A stretch of DNA of 64,000 nucleotides from Streptomyces sp. NBC_01460 (GCF_036227405.1 NZ_CP109473.1:8246001-8310000), one strand, 5' to 3'. Positions 39,474-48,462 are shown, counted from the first letter of the stretch. Made by a program: numbers and translations. Notes: a model not told the origin generated them from the sequence alone.

Positions 39474-40352
39474 GTGGCCGGCCGCGCCCCTTCCTTGTCC
39501 CTCCACCGCAGGCGCGTGGCGAGAGGTCTCGCCTCCGTCCTCTGCACAGGCGTGCTGACGGGCTGCACCGTCGCGAGCGGAGCGCCCGAGGACACCGGGC
39601 CCGGGCCGGGAACGCGGGCCGCCGATGTGCTCCCTCCGACCGCGGGCATGGGGTTCGACTACCAGATCGGCGGGGCCTACACGCCGCCCGACGGGGTGCG
39701 CGCGGTGTCCCGCGACCGTGAGGACGAACCGGCCGCCGGCCTGTACAACGTCTGTTACGTCAACGCCTTCCAGACCCAGCCCGGCGCACTGGAGTGGTGG
39801 CAGGACGCCCACCCCGACCTCCTCCTGCGTGACGAGGACGGGAAGCCGATCATCGACGAGGGGTGGGACGAGGTGCTCCTGGACACCTCGACGCCCGCCA
39901 AGCGCACCCGGCTCGCGGAGATCGTCGGGGAGTGGATCGACGGCTGCGAGGAGAGCGGCTTCCAGGCCGTGGAGCCCGACAACCTCGACTCCTTCGAACG
40001 TTCCAAGGGCAGGCTGACGGCGGCACACAACGCCGCCTTCGCCACCGCCTTGGCCGAACGGGCGCACGGCGACGGCCTCGCGATCGGGCAGAAGAACACC
40101 ACCGACCTGCTCGACCGGCACACAGCGATCGGCTTCGACTTCGCGGTGGCGGAGGAGTGCGCCCAGTTCGACGAATGCGGCGCGTACGCCGAGGCCTACG
40201 ACGACCGGGTCCTCGCCATCGAGTACGAGGGCGAGGGCGATGTGAGCTTCGACGAGGCCTGCTCCCGCTGGGGCGACAGGATCTCCCTCGTCCTGCGGGA
40301 TCTCGATGTTCTCCCGGCGGGCGAGAAGGAGTACGTGTACCGGTCCTGCTGA
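39474..40352 (+). CDS. GH114 endo-alpha-1,4-polygalactosaminidase-like lipoprotein
   Basis: 292 residues from GTG with GGAG five bases upstream; an earlier in-frame ATG at 39432 is less likely. Signal with lipobox VLTGC. The mature domain has the GH114 / TM1410-like barrel pattern: FDYQIGGAY at the start, LYNVCYVNAFQ, LLLRDEDGKPIIDEGWDEVLLDTS, and FQAVEPDNLDSF, IGQKNTTDLL and FAVAEECAQF on successive strands. It should cleave alpha-1,4-galactosamine-rich polysaccharide at the cell surface. Monocistronic; convergent with the metal ATPase gene. Confidence 0.85.
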   Translation: MAGRAPSLSLHRRRVARGLASVLCTGVLTGCTVASGAPEDTGPGPGTRAADVLPPTAGMGFDYQIGGAYTPPDGVRAVSRDREDEPAAGLYNVCYVNAFQTQPGALEWWQDAHPDLLLRDEDGKPIIDEGWDEVLLDTSTPAKRTRLAEIVGEWIDGCEESGFQAVEPDNLDSFERSKGRLTAAHNAAFATALAERAHGDGLAIGQKNTTDLLDRHTAIGFDFAVAEECAQFDECGAYAEAYDDRVLAIEYEGEGDVSFDEACSRWGDRISLVLRDLDVLPAGEKEYVYRSC

Positions 40353-40507
40353 AGCACCCGACGCCGATGGTCTCCACGGCGTCAGGAAGCCCGGTGCGCC
40401 CCAGCGGCTCTCGTGGTCCCCGCGCGCATCCGCCGCGACACGGCGGTCCCCACCGACGTTCGCGCGGTCCCATCGGAGGGGGTTCCGCGTACGCCGGTGA
40501 CGCGCCG

Positions 40508-42532
40508 TCAGCCGTTGGCGGAGGCGGGACGAGAGGTGGGCGGGGACGCGTTCGTGCCGTGCCCGGCGGCGCGGTGCCAGGCCGATTCGCGCAGCAGCCG
40601 GAGGCCGTTGAGGCCCACGATGACGGTGGAGCCCTCGTGTCCCAGAACGCCCAGGGGGAGCGGCAGATGGCCGACGAGGTCCCAGACGACGAGGGCGGTG
40701 ATGAACACGCCGGCGACGACCAGGTTCTGCACGACCAGTCGGCGGGTCGCCCGGGAGAGGGCCACCACTGCGGGCACGGTGGCCAGTTCGTCGCGGATGA
40801 GGACCGCGTCCGCGGTCTCCAGGGCGAGATCGGAGCCCGCCCGCCCCATCGCGATCCCGACGTGTGCGGCGGCCAGCGCGGGCGCGTCGTTGACGCCGTC
40901 GCCCACGACCAGGACCCGGCGCCCGGCCTGCTCCTGTGCGCGTACGGCCGCCGCCTTGTCCTCGGGGAGGAGCTCCGCCCTGACGTCGGTGATGCCGGCC
41001 TCGGAGGCCAGCCGGGCAGCGGCGCGGGGGTTGTCGCCGGTCAGCAGCACCGGTGATCCGCCTGTCAGGCGGGCCAGTGAGGCGACGGTCGCGGCGGCGT
41101 CCCGCCGGATGCGGTCGGCGATCCCCAGGACTCCGACCGGCAGCCCGTCGCGCAGGACGAGCACGGCGGTGTGTCCCGTCTCCTCCAGCCCGCCGGCCAC
41201 GGCGGCAGCCCGGGCGCCCGCCGGGGTGGCGTCGTCGCGCAGGAGGCGGGCGGGGGAGCCGACCGCGATCAGGTGTCCGTCGACGGTGGCCGCGACGCCG
41301 GTGCCGGGCGCCGAGGTGAAGTCCGACGCCGTGGACAGGGCCGGCCCGCGCTCCTGGGCGGCGCTCACGACGGCACGGGCCAGCGGGTGCTCGCTGGGGT
41401 GTTCGGCGGCGGCCGCCAGCGCGAGCAGTCCGTCCTCGGACAGTCCGGCGCCGGGCAACGGGCGGATCCCGGTGACCCGGGGAGTGCCCTCGGTCAGAGT
41501 TCCCGTCTTGTCCAGCGCCACCGCGTCGGTCTGCCCGAGGCGCTCCATGACCACGGCTGACTTGACGAGGACGCCGTGGCGTCCCGCATTGGCCATCGCC
41601 GAGAGGAGGGGCGGCATGGTGGCCAGCACCACCGCGCAGGGGGAGGCCACGATCATGAACGTCATGGCGCGCAGCAGGCTGCCGGTCACGTCGCCGCCGA
41701 AGGCGAGGGGGACGAGGAAGACGGCCAGGGTGGCGGCCACCATGCCGAGCGAGTAGCGCTGCTCGACCTTCTCGATGAACAGCTGCGTGGGGGCCTTCGT
41801 CCGGGAGGCCTCCTCGGTCATCGCCACGATGCGCGCGATGACCGACTCGGCGGCGTCCCGCTCGACGGTGACCCGCAGCGTGCCCGTGCCGTTCAGCGTC
41901 CCGGCGAACACCTCGTCCCCGGGCTCCTTGGGCGCGGGGAGCGGCTCGCCGGTGATGGTCGCCTGGTCGACGTCGCTCGCGCCGTCGAGGACCCGGCCGT
42001 CCGCGCCGACCCGTTCGCCCGGCCGGATCCTGATGACGTCGCCGATCACCAGTTCCTCGGTGGCGACGGTCTCCTCGCCGGCGGGGGTGATGCGGGAGGC
42101 GGTGGCCGGGGCCAGGTCGAGGAGACCACGGACCGCGTCCTGCGTGCGCGCGGTGGCCAGCGCCTCCAGCGCGCCGGAGGTCGCGAAGATGACGATGAGC
42201 AGGGCCCCGTCCATCACCTGCCCGATCGAAGCGGCGCCGAGCGCCGCCACGATCATCAGCAGGTCCACGTCGAGGACCTTCTCCCGGAGCTCCCGCAGTC
42301 CCGACAGGGCCGGCTCCCACCCTCCGGCGGCGTACACGAGGGCGTACAACGGCCCCCAGACCCAAGCCGGGGCGCCGGTGAGCTCCAAGAGGAGCGCGAG
42401 CAGGAAGAGCGCCAGAGCCGCGCCCGCCCAGCGGGCCTCGGTCAGGGCGAGGACGCGCGTGCGGCGCCGGGGGACGCCGCCGTCACCGGCGGAAGCGGTG
42501 CGCGAGGGGCGTGGGAGGACGGCGGTGGGCAT
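40508..42532 (-). CDS. P1B-4-type metal-exporting P-type ATPase
   Basis: 674 residues from the ATG with GAGGGG about nine bases upstream; upstream ATGs would lie beyond the operator. Phosphorylation motif DKTGTLT, TGE actuator (TITGEPL), HP motif (AEHPSEHPLA) and GDGVNDAPAL are intact. The metal-site motif in the sixth helix is SPC and the last helices carry HEGST, the pair that defines the P1B-4 group (cobalt, iron, nickel or zinc efflux, as in CtpD, NmtA-like and PfeT). There is no N-terminal metal-binding domain. It is divergent from an NmtR-like sensor. Confidence 0.92.
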   Translation of the reverse strand: MPTAVLPRPSRTASAGDGGVPRRRTRVLALTEARWAGAALALFLLALLLELTGAPAWVWGPLYALVYAAGGWEPALSGLRELREKVLDVDLLMIVAALGAASIGQVMDGALLIVIFATSGALEALATARTQDAVRGLLDLAPATASRITPAGEETVATEELVIGDVIRIRPGERVGADGRVLDGASDVDQATITGEPLPAPKEPGDEVFAGTLNGTGTLRVTVERDAAESVIARIVAMTEEASRTKAPTQLFIEKVEQRYSLGMVAATLAVFLVPLAFGGDVTGSLLRAMTFMIVASPCAVVLATMPPLLSAMANAGRHGVLVKSAVVMERLGQTDAVALDKTGTLTEGTPRVTGIRPLPGAGLSEDGLLALAAAAEHPSEHPLARAVVSAAQERGPALSTASDFTSAPGTGVAATVDGHLIAVGSPARLLRDDATPAGARAAAVAGGLEETGHTAVLVLRDGLPVGVLGIADRIRRDAAATVASLARLTGGSPVLLTGDNPRAAARLASEAGITDVRAELLPEDKAAAVRAQEQAGRRVLVVGDGVNDAPALAAAHVGIAMGRAGSDLALETADAVLIRDELATVPAVVALSRATRRLVVQNLVVAGVFITALVVWDLVGHLPLPLGVLGHEGSTVIVGLNGLRLLRESAWHRAAGHGTNASPPTSRPASANG

Positions 42533-42590
42533 GACGGAACGACCCCTCACGGGCGGCGGGAACGACGACGCCATCACCGTACAGGAATAT

Positions 42591-42606
42591 ATGAACAGGT
42601 CTTCAT
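42591..42606. promoter_or_regulatory. ArsR/SmtB-type operator
   Basis: ATGAACAGGTCTTCAT, an imperfect inverted repeat (ATGAA-N6-TTCAT) in an AT-rich patch (42586-42610) that stands out from the GC-rich surroundings. It lies between the divergent metal ATPase and NmtR-like genes, where a metal-released repressor would act. Confidence 0.7.
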
Positions 42607-42629
42607 GTGTCATCCGTAGAATGGCTTCC

Positions 42630-43058
42630 ATGGGTCACGGACGCGACGAGCAGAGCACCGCCACCACCCGCGAGCGCCTGGACGCCGTGGGGGCAGCGGG
42701 TGTCGCCGCGACCCTCCAGGCGCTGGCCACCCCCTCCAGGCTGCGGATTCTGGCGCACCTCCAGGAAGGCCCCTGCGCGGTCGGTGATCTCGCCGAAGCG
42801 GTGGAGATGGAGCCTTCCGCCTGCTCCCACCAGCTGCGTCTGCTGCGGAACCTCGGTCTGGTCGCCGGTGAGCGCCAGGGTCGTTCCATCGTGTACTCCC
42901 TGTACGACCATCACGTCGCCGAACTCCTCGACCAGGCGCTCTACCACGTCGAGCACCTCCGCCTCGGGCTCCGCGACACGCCCTCCGAGACCGCTGCGGC
43001 GGCCCGGGGCGCTGAGGGTCACCCGGAGCCGGGAATCCGGGAGCGCGCGCGGCGTTGA
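42630..43058 (+). CDS. NmtR-like nickel/cobalt-responsive ArsR-family repressor
   Basis: 142 residues. The start is placed at MGHGRDE because NmtR of Mycobacterium tuberculosis also begins MGHG and uses Gly2-His3 as metal ligands; an ATG three codons upstream is possible. The winged helix contains LQALATPSRLRILAHLQEG and SACSHQLRLLRNLGLV. The alpha-5 metal site is YDHHVAELLDQALYHVEHL, keeping the Asp and three His ligands of NmtR. It differs at the later His (Arg here), so affinity may differ. It represses the divergent P1B-4 ATPase. The LLM oxidoreductase gene starts eight bases after its stop. Confidence 0.88.
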   Translation: MGHGRDEQSTATTRERLDAVGAAGVAATLQALATPSRLRILAHLQEGPCAVGDLAEAVEMEPSACSHQLRLLRNLGLVAGERQGRSIVYSLYDHHVAELLDQALYHVEHLRLGLRDTPSETAAAARGAEGHPEPGIRERARR

Positions 43059-43065
43059 ACCATGC

Positions 43066-44073
43066 GTGAGCTCTTCCACCGCACCGACCAGGTTCTCCTT
43101 CCTCGACCGCTCCCGCACCCGCGAGGGGTACGACGGCCCGCAGGCGCTGCGGGACACCGTCGCGCTGGCACGCACGGCCGAGGCCCTCGGCTACCACCGC
43201 TTCTGGGTGTCCGAACACCACAGCGTCCCCGGTGTGGCCGGCTCGGCGCCGACGGTACTGGCCGCCGCGGTCGCGGCAGCCACCTCCACCATCAGGGTGG
43301 GAACCGGCGGGGTGATGCTCCCGAACCATCAGCCCTTCGTCGTGGCCGAGCAGTTCGGGGTGCTCGCCTCGCTCTTCCCCGGCCGGATCGACATGGGGCT
43401 GGGGCGCTCGGTCGGCTTCACCGACGGGATACGCAAGGCCCTCGGCCGGGACAAGGAGGACGCCGACGCCTTCGCCGGGCAGCTCACCGAGCTCCTCGGA
43501 TGGATGGACGGCACACAGCGCGCCCACCCGCAGGTCCACGCCCGTCCCGCCGAGGGGCTGCGCATCCCCCCGTACGTACTGGCGACCGGCAAGGGGGCGG
43601 CCATCGCCGCGGCCGCCGGTCTGCCGCTCGTCGTGGGCGATCTCCGCGGCCGCGACAAGCTGATGCGGGCGGTCGAGGAGTACCGCGCCGCCTTCCGCCC
43701 CTCCGCGTGGGCGCGGGACCCCTATGTGATCGTGGCGGGCACCGTCGCCGTCGCCGCCACGGAGGAGGACGCCCGGCGGCTGCTGGTCCCCGAGGCCTGG
43801 TCCATGGCGTACTCGCGCACCCACGGCTCCTTCCCGCCGCTGGCACCCGCCGAGCGGATCGAGGCCCTGACCATGACGGAGAAGGAGCGGGGGCTCTTCG
43901 AGGGCGGGCTGCGTGGACACCTCGCCGGCACCGAGGAGACGGTGAAGTCAGGGCTGGAGCTGGTGATCAAGGAGACCGGTGCGGACGAGGTGCTGGTCAC
44001 CACGAGCACGTACGACCGTGAGGCGCTGGTGGACTCGATGCGGCGGCTCGCGAGGATCGCGGGCCCGGGCTGA
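43066..44073 (+). CDS. LLM-class flavin-dependent oxidoreductase
   Basis: 335 residues from GTG (beginning VSSSTAPTRFSFLDRS). Bacterial-luciferase-like TIM barrel: GYHRFWVSEHHSVPGVAGSAPTVLAAAVAA, IRVGTGGVMLPNHQPFVVAEQFGVLASLFPGRIDMGLGRS, and a C-terminal GADEVLVTTSTYD. It uses FMN or F420; the cofactor and substrate are not evident. It follows the NmtR-like gene with only seven bases between, so it may be induced by metal together with it. Confidence 0.88.
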   Translation: MSSSTAPTRFSFLDRSRTREGYDGPQALRDTVALARTAEALGYHRFWVSEHHSVPGVAGSAPTVLAAAVAAATSTIRVGTGGVMLPNHQPFVVAEQFGVLASLFPGRIDMGLGRSVGFTDGIRKALGRDKEDADAFAGQLTELLGWMDGTQRAHPQVHARPAEGLRIPPYVLATGKGAAIAAAAGLPLVVGDLRGRDKLMRAVEEYRAAFRPSAWARDPYVIVAGTVAVAATEEDARRLLVPEAWSMAYSRTHGSFPPLAPAERIEALTMTEKERGLFEGGLRGHLAGTEETVKSGLELVIKETGADEVLVTTSTYDREALVDSMRRLARIAGPG

Positions 44074-44093
44074 GCCTCAGCCGCGTTCGGGCC

Positions 44094-44492
44094 TCAGCTG
44101 CTCTCCGGGTGGCCGAACAAGAGGTCGTAGCCGGGCGGAAGTTGCAGCAGTACACGCTCCAGCAGTTCCTCGCCGGAGGCGTCGGCCACCACGCTGAGAA
44201 CGGCACTCGTGTCCCAGGCCGCGGTCTGCTCGTTCGCACCCTCGATCCAGGCCGAGACCGCGCGCACGAACCGCTCGGAGCTGAGGGGCTCGGCGGCCTG
44301 CAGCGGGTTGAGGAGAATCATGGCGAACGTCTCCGGCAGCCGGGCCGCCAGATCGTTCCGCTCCTCGCCGACCACGTGTGCGCCGAGCAGCGCGAGCACC
44401 ACGCGTGACGCGCGCTCCGCCTCCAGGGCCGATGGGTATGCGCCGCGTTCCTGAACGGCTTCCAGGAACGGCTGCCATCTCATGTACGTCAC
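44094..44492 (-). CDS. DUF2267-family protein
   Basis: 132 residues from GTG with AAGGGG six bases upstream. All-helical pattern with FLEAVQERGAYPSALEAERASRVVLALLGAHVVGEERNDLAARLPETFAMIL, the DUF2267 signature. Function unknown. Convergent with the LLM gene 20 bases away. Confidence 0.85.
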   Translation of the reverse strand: MTYMRWQPFLEAVQERGAYPSALEAERASRVVLALLGAHVVGEERNDLAARLPETFAMILLNPLQAAEPLSSERFVRAVSAWIEGANEQTAAWDTSAVLSVVADASGEELLERVLLQLPPGYDLLFGHPESS

Positions 44493-44658
44493 GGGTTCCC
44501 CTTCGCGGAGCGCGGGCGGAGAGCGGGGCGGGGGAGGGGAAGCCCGTGCCCCGCCCTCCGCGTATCCACCGCATGTCACCTCAGTTCCGGTGGTAACACG
44601 CCCTTCCGGTGAGGGCAAGCCGGGGCCGGGTCCTCCGCCTCCGGAGCCACGCCCGCGC

Positions 44659-44850
44659 CTACTGCATGGGGTAGATGTCTCCGCTCGCCATCCCGCTGAC
44701 CTGCACGCTCCGTGACTCGAGCTGGTGTGCCTCGTCCTTCAGACGTTGTCGTTCCGCGGGGTCGGTGGCCTGCTCGGCGGCCTTCTCGAGGTCCTCGGCC
44801 CGGCCGCGCATCTGCTGGAGACTGGCCCTGACGTCTTCTGACTCGCTCAT
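44659..44850 (-). CDS. DUF6381-like small protein
   Basis: 63 residues from ATG with AGGGAG six bases upstream. Charged helical protein (LQQMRGRAEDLEKAAEQATD then ERQRLKDEAHQLE) ending SGMASGDIYPMQ, as in the Streptomyces DUF6381 family. Probably a single helical hairpin or coiled coil. Function unknown. Confidence 0.8.
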   Translation of the reverse strand: MSESEDVRASLQQMRGRAEDLEKAAEQATDPAERQRLKDEAHQLESRSVQVSGMASGDIYPMQ

Positions 44851-44948
44851 GATCACTCCCTGGCAATGGGCGGAGCGGACCCCTCCACCGAACCAGGCAC
44901 CCGGGGGTGCGCGCATCTCAGCGGGGGGTACCGGAAGCGCGGAGTGCC

Positions 44949-45010
44949 CGTGAGCGGGGCGTGACCGTGAGCGGGGCGTGACCGTGAGTCGGACCGTGAC
45001 CGTGAGCGGG
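44949..45010. repeat. Short tandem repeat, 17-base unit
   Basis: Two exact copies of CGTGAGCGGGGCGTGAC (44949-44965, 44966-44982), then an 18-base variant (44983-45000) and a truncated copy. It lies just past the stop of the YciO/Sua5 gene and is non-coding. Confidence 0.8.
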
Positions 45011-45014
45011 CGTC

Positions 45015-45635
45015 CTACTCGAAGCGGGTCAGGTCGCCTGCTCCTCGCCGTACGACCTCCAGCTCCCCGCCGGAGAAGTCGATGACGGTGGTCGGCTCGG
45101 TGCCGCAGTCGCCGGAGTCGAGTACGACGTCCACGACATGGTCGAGCCGCTCCTTGATCTCCCAGCCCTGCGTCAGCGGCTCCTCCTCGTCCGGCAGGAG
45201 CAGCGTGCTGGACAGCAGCGGCTCACCGAGCTCGGCCAGAAGTGCCTGCGTGACGGTGTGGTCCGGGATGCGGACGCCGACGGTCTTCTTCTTCGGGTGC
45301 AGCAGCTGGCGCGGCACCTCCTTGGTGGCGGGAAGGATGAAGGTGTAACTGCCTGGCGTGGCGGCCTTGATCGCCCGGAAGACGTCGTTGTCGACCTGGA
45401 CGAACTGGCCGAGCTGCGCGAAGTTCTGGCACACCAGGGTGAAGTGGTGGCGGTCGTCGAGGTTCCGGATCGACCGGATGCGGTCGATCCCGTCGCGGCT
45501 GCCCAGCTGGCATCCCAGGGCGTAACAGGAGTCGGTCGGATACGCGACGAGGGCGCCCGACCTGATGCTCTCGGCCACGCTGGTGATGGTGCGGCGCTGG
45601 GGGTTCTCGGGGTGCACGTCGAAGTACTTGGCCAT
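45015..45635 (-). CDS. YciO/Sua5/YrdC-family protein (threonylcarbamoyl-AMP synthase-like)
   Basis: 206 residues, starting MAKYFDVHPENPQRR. The KRSNR-like nucleotide/substrate region is present in YciO style: SGALVAYPTDSCYALGC, LDDRHHFTLVC and GSYTFILPATKEVPRQL, and KTVGVRIPDH. This is the YciO branch of the Sua5/YrdC superfamily, which binds RNA/ATP; whether it makes threonylcarbamoyl-AMP for tRNA t6A is uncertain because a separate Sua5 normally does that. Confidence 0.88.
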   Translation of the reverse strand: MAKYFDVHPENPQRRTITSVAESIRSGALVAYPTDSCYALGCQLGSRDGIDRIRSIRNLDDRHHFTLVCQNFAQLGQFVQVDNDVFRAIKAATPGSYTFILPATKEVPRQLLHPKKKTVGVRIPDHTVTQALLAELGEPLLSSTLLLPDEEEPLTQGWEIKERLDHVVDVVLDSGDCGTEPTTVIDFSGGELEVVRRGAGDLTRFE

Positions 45636-45768
45636 TCGGCGAGTCTACGGCCTGGAGGCACACGCGTTCCGCTTGTGGCGGGTGCACGGCGCCGCGCCCG
45701 GGCGCCCGTCGGGGAGAGACTGGGGCATGCGTGCACGGGAAGAGGAAGTGCCCTTGCGGGGAGGCCGG

Positions 45769-46590
45769 ATGACGCCGGGGGTGGTCCGCGTGGGCGACAC
45801 CGTCCGGCGGCCGGTCACCGACCGTTCCGCCTTCGTCGCCGATCTGCTCCATCACTTCGAGCGGCGCGGATTCGCCGGCGCTCCACGCCACCTCGGCGTC
45901 GACGAGGCCGGCCGTGACACGTTCAGCCATCTGCCCGGCGAGGTGCCGTCCCGGTTCCGTCGCTGGGGCGACGGCCAGGTCGCCGCAGCCGGTGGGCTGC
46001 TGAGGTCGTTCCACGAAGCCACCCGTGGCAGCTGTCTCGCGGGAGCGCATCCGGTCGTCTGCCATCACGATCCCGGCCCGAACAGCACCGTCTTCCGCGA
46101 CGGCCTGCCGGTCGCCTTCATCGACTTCGACATGGCGAGGCCCGGCGACCCGCTCGAAGACCTCGGCTACATGGCATGGACCTGGTGTGTCTCCTCCAAG
46201 CCGCAGGCCCCGTCCGTCCGTGCGCAAGCGGCACAGCTGCGGGTACTCGCCGACGCATACGGCCTGGACGTCCCCGCCCGGGGCCGTCTCCTCGACGCGG
46301 TGCTCGACCGGCAGACCGGCAACGCCCTCCGGTGGCATGGGCTGCTCGGCGACTCCACGTGGACGATGGCCGACGGTCCGCAGATCCGCGCCCGGATCGA
46401 CTGGTCCCGGCGGGAACACGCCTTCACGGCCGACCACCACGACGTCTTCACGGACGCCCTGCTCCGGCCGTTCCCTCGCAGCACCTCCTCCTCACGCCGC
46501 GTCCCCACGGGCGAAGAGGGCGGACGGGCCGCTGCACCGCCGGACGTGCCGTTCACCGCGCGTCGGCCCGCCGGCGCCGGGCCCGGATGA
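45769..46590 (+). CDS. APH-family phosphotransferase
   Basis: 273 residues from the ATG with GGGGAGG five bases upstream; an ATG 14 codons earlier is in frame. Kinase-like C-terminal lobe: Brenner motif HHDPGPNSTVF with catalytic Asp and metal-binding Asn, then DFG-equivalent IDFDMARPGDPLEDLGY. The N-terminal lobe is short, lacking a clear glycine loop. Substrates of such uncharacterised APH proteins range from choline to aminoglycosides; none can be assigned here. Convergent with the ferredoxin reductase gene across a strong terminator. Confidence 0.85.
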   Translation: MTPGVVRVGDTVRRPVTDRSAFVADLLHHFERRGFAGAPRHLGVDEAGRDTFSHLPGEVPSRFRRWGDGQVAAAGGLLRSFHEATRGSCLAGAHPVVCHHDPGPNSTVFRDGLPVAFIDFDMARPGDPLEDLGYMAWTWCVSSKPQAPSVRAQAAQLRVLADAYGLDVPARGRLLDAVLDRQTGNALRWHGLLGDSTWTMADGPQIRARIDWSRREHAFTADHHDVFTDALLRPFPRSTSSSRRVPTGEEGGRAAAPPDVPFTARRPAGAGPG

Positions 46591-46716
46591 ACTGATGCGT
46601 CACAGGGCTGTCCTGCTCCGGGTGTACCGACCGGACCGCCGTCCGTCCAGGCCTGCGGGGAAAGTGGTGAGCGAGGGCCGGTTCTGTCCGTCCGCCTCCG
46701 TTCGCACGACCCCGGA

Positions 46717-46770
46717 CAGCACCGCGCCCCCGGACCTTCCTTCGGCGGAGGTTCCGGGGGCGCGGTGCTG
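46717..46770. terminator. Strong bidirectional terminator
   Basis: Perfect 18-base inverted arms (CAGCACCGCGCCCCCGGA and its complement) around an 18-base loop, between the convergent phosphotransferase and ferredoxin reductase genes. Confidence 0.85.
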
Positions 46771-46778
46771 CCTGCGGC

Positions 46779-48140
46779 TCAGGCTCCGGACGCGTCCAGC
46801 ATGGCCGCGCGGTCGACGACCTTGACGCGCTCGCGGCCCTGCTCGGCGCCGAGCGCCTGCTCGTGGGCGTCGAGGCGGTGCCAGCCTTCCTTGGTGGTGT
46901 ACCGGACACCACGCTGCTCCAGGAAGTCGACGATCGCGTCGGACCCCGGCTGCGCCGGCTCGGGGAGCCGGCCGGCGGCGTGGTCCTCCAGCAGGCAGGC
47001 CACCGTCTCGTTGGCGTCGCCCTTGGTGTGCCCGATCAGGCCGATCGGGCCGCGCTTGATCCACCCCGTGACGTACACCGAGGGCATCGGCTCGTCGCCG
47101 GTCAGCACGCGTCCCGCGGCGTGGGGGACGGTGCCGGAGACCACGTCGAAGGGGAGCTTCGCGAGCTCCTCCGAGTAGTAGCCGACCGCGCGGTAGACGC
47201 TCTGCACGTCCCAGTCCGTGTGGCGGCCCGTGCCCTTGACGTTGCCCGTGCCGTCCAGTTCCGTGCGCTCGGTGCGCAGGGCGACGACGCGGCCGTCCTC
47301 GCCGACGACCTCCACCGGGGACTCGAAGAAGTGCAGGAACAGCTTGTGTCGGCGGTCGCCCACGTCCCGGATCGCCCAGTTCTCCAGCGTGGAGGCGACC
47401 ATGTTGGCCTGCTTGTTCTCCCGGCGGGTGGCGATCGAGCCCTCGTCGTAGTCGATGTCCTCGGGGTTGACGATGACCTCGATGTTCGGCGAGTGGTCCA
47501 GCTCGCGCAGCTCCATCGGGCTGAACTTCGCCTGTGCCGGCCCACGACGGCCGAAGACGTGCACCTCGAGCGCCTTGTTCGCCTTGAGACCGTCGTAGAC
47601 GTTCGCGGGGATCTCGGTCGGGAGCAGCTCGTCCGCCGTCTTGGCGAGGATGCGCGCGACGTCCAGCGCGACGTTGCCGACACCGAGCACCGCGACCTTC
47701 TCGGCCTCCAGCGGCCAGGTGCGCGGAACCTCCGGGTGCCCGTCGTACCAGGCGACGAAGTCCGCCGCGCCGTAGGAACCCTCGAGCTCGATCCCGGGTA
47801 TGTCCAGGGCGCGGTCGGCGTCGGCGCCGGTCGAGAAGATCACGGCGTCGTAGAAGGACCGGAGGTCGTCCAGGCCGATGTCGTTCGGGTAGTCGACATT
47901 GCCGAACAGCCGCAGCTGCGGCTTGTCCAGGACCTGGTGCAGCGCCTTGACTATGCCCTTGATCCGCGGGTGGTCGGGGGCCACCCCGTACCGGATCAGG
48001 CCGAAGGGAGCGGGCATGCGCTCGAACAGGTCGATCGATACGCCCGGCTCCTGGGCGGCCTCGGACTTGAGAAGCGCGTCCGCTGCGTAGATTCCGGCGG
48101 GACCGGCTCCGACGATGGCGACGCGGACGGGGCGTGTCAT
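46779..48140 (-). CDS. Ferredoxin/flavodoxin-NADP+ reductase, FprA (adrenodoxin reductase) type
   Basis: 453 residues from the ATG with AAGGAA about ten bases upstream. FAD motif [43 protein letters not shown] motif [34 protein letters not shown], and the C-terminal [21 protein letters not shown] are all hallmark blocks of the FprA/adrenodoxin reductase family. It moves electrons between NADPH and ferredoxins. A 36-base palindrome that includes a weak iron-box-like core lies upstream. It could serve reductive release of iron, but general redox supply is equally likely. Confidence 0.93.
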   Translation of the reverse strand: MTRPVRVAIVGAGPAGIYAADALLKSEAAQEPGVSIDLFERMPAPFGLIRYGVAPDHPRIKGIVKALHQVLDKPQLRLFGNVDYPNDIGLDDLRSFYDAVIFSTGADADRALDIPGIELEGSYGAADFVAWYDGHPEVPRTWPLEAEKVAVLGVGNVALDVARILAKTADELLPTEIPANVYDGLKANKALEVHVFGRRGPAQAKFSPMELRELDHSPNIEVIVNPEDIDYDEGSIATRRENKQANMVASTLENWAIRDVGDRRHKLFLHFFESPVEVVGEDGRVVALRTERTELDGTGNVKGTGRHTDWDVQSVYRAVGYYSEELAKLPFDVVSGTVPHAAGRVLTGDEPMPSVYVTGWIKRGPIGLIGHTKGDANETVACLLEDHAAGRLPEPAQPGSDAIVDFLEQRGVRYTTKEGWHRLDAHEQALGAEQGRERVKVVDRAAMLDASGA

Positions 48141-48177
48141 GGAGTGTTGTTCCTTAGGGCGGACGAGCACGGGCAGA

Positions 48178-48213
48178 GTGCAGCGGGGTAAGGCTTGGCT
48201 TACTCCGCTGCAC
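48178..48213. promoter_or_regulatory. Long palindrome upstream of the ferredoxin reductase gene
   Basis: Two 15-base arms (GTGCAGCGGGGTAAG and CTTACTCCGCTGCAC), complementary at 14 positions, around a GCTTGG loop, 38 bases upstream of the reductase start. The centre (48189-48207) resembles an iron box only weakly (about 11 of 19). It may be an operator or an mRNA hairpin in the 5' leader. Confidence 0.55.
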
Positions 48214-48321
48214 CCACGGTACGGCCTGTCCCCGGAAGTCCCGGGAGCGGGGCGAGAGGATATTTCGGAAATAAAGGGACGTATGAGTCTTAAAAGGCTC
48301 GATTTCTGTGAGCGGAACCGG

Positions 48322-48364
48322 CCTCCGCCGTCTCACGTGGTTCCAGGGAGTGAGACGGCGGAGG
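48322..48364 (+). terminator. Perfect 15-base-arm hairpin in a divergent intergenic region
   Basis: Arms CCTCCGCCGTCTCAC and its complement around a 13-base loop. It lies about 100 bases before the DDN-family gene and 180 bases before the divergent reductase gene, a place where no gene ends. It may attenuate the DDN transcript. Confidence 0.5.
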
Positions 48365-48462
48365 GCGGGCAGGCTGTACGCCGGTGTCATGGCGCGCCGC
48401 GGTTCGCCGACGGAGCCATGATGGGCGTACGACCGAAGCACTCCGACGAGAGGACGCGAGAC

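Noticed and set aside
44949..45010. CRISPR array
   Set aside because: 17-base directly abutting copies without spacers; a simple tandem repeat.
48283..48462. 60-residue N-terminal extension of the DDN-family protein from ATG 48283 with AAAGGG upstream
   Set aside because: The family is about 147 residues; the extension contains a terminator-like hairpin and no recognisable sequence.
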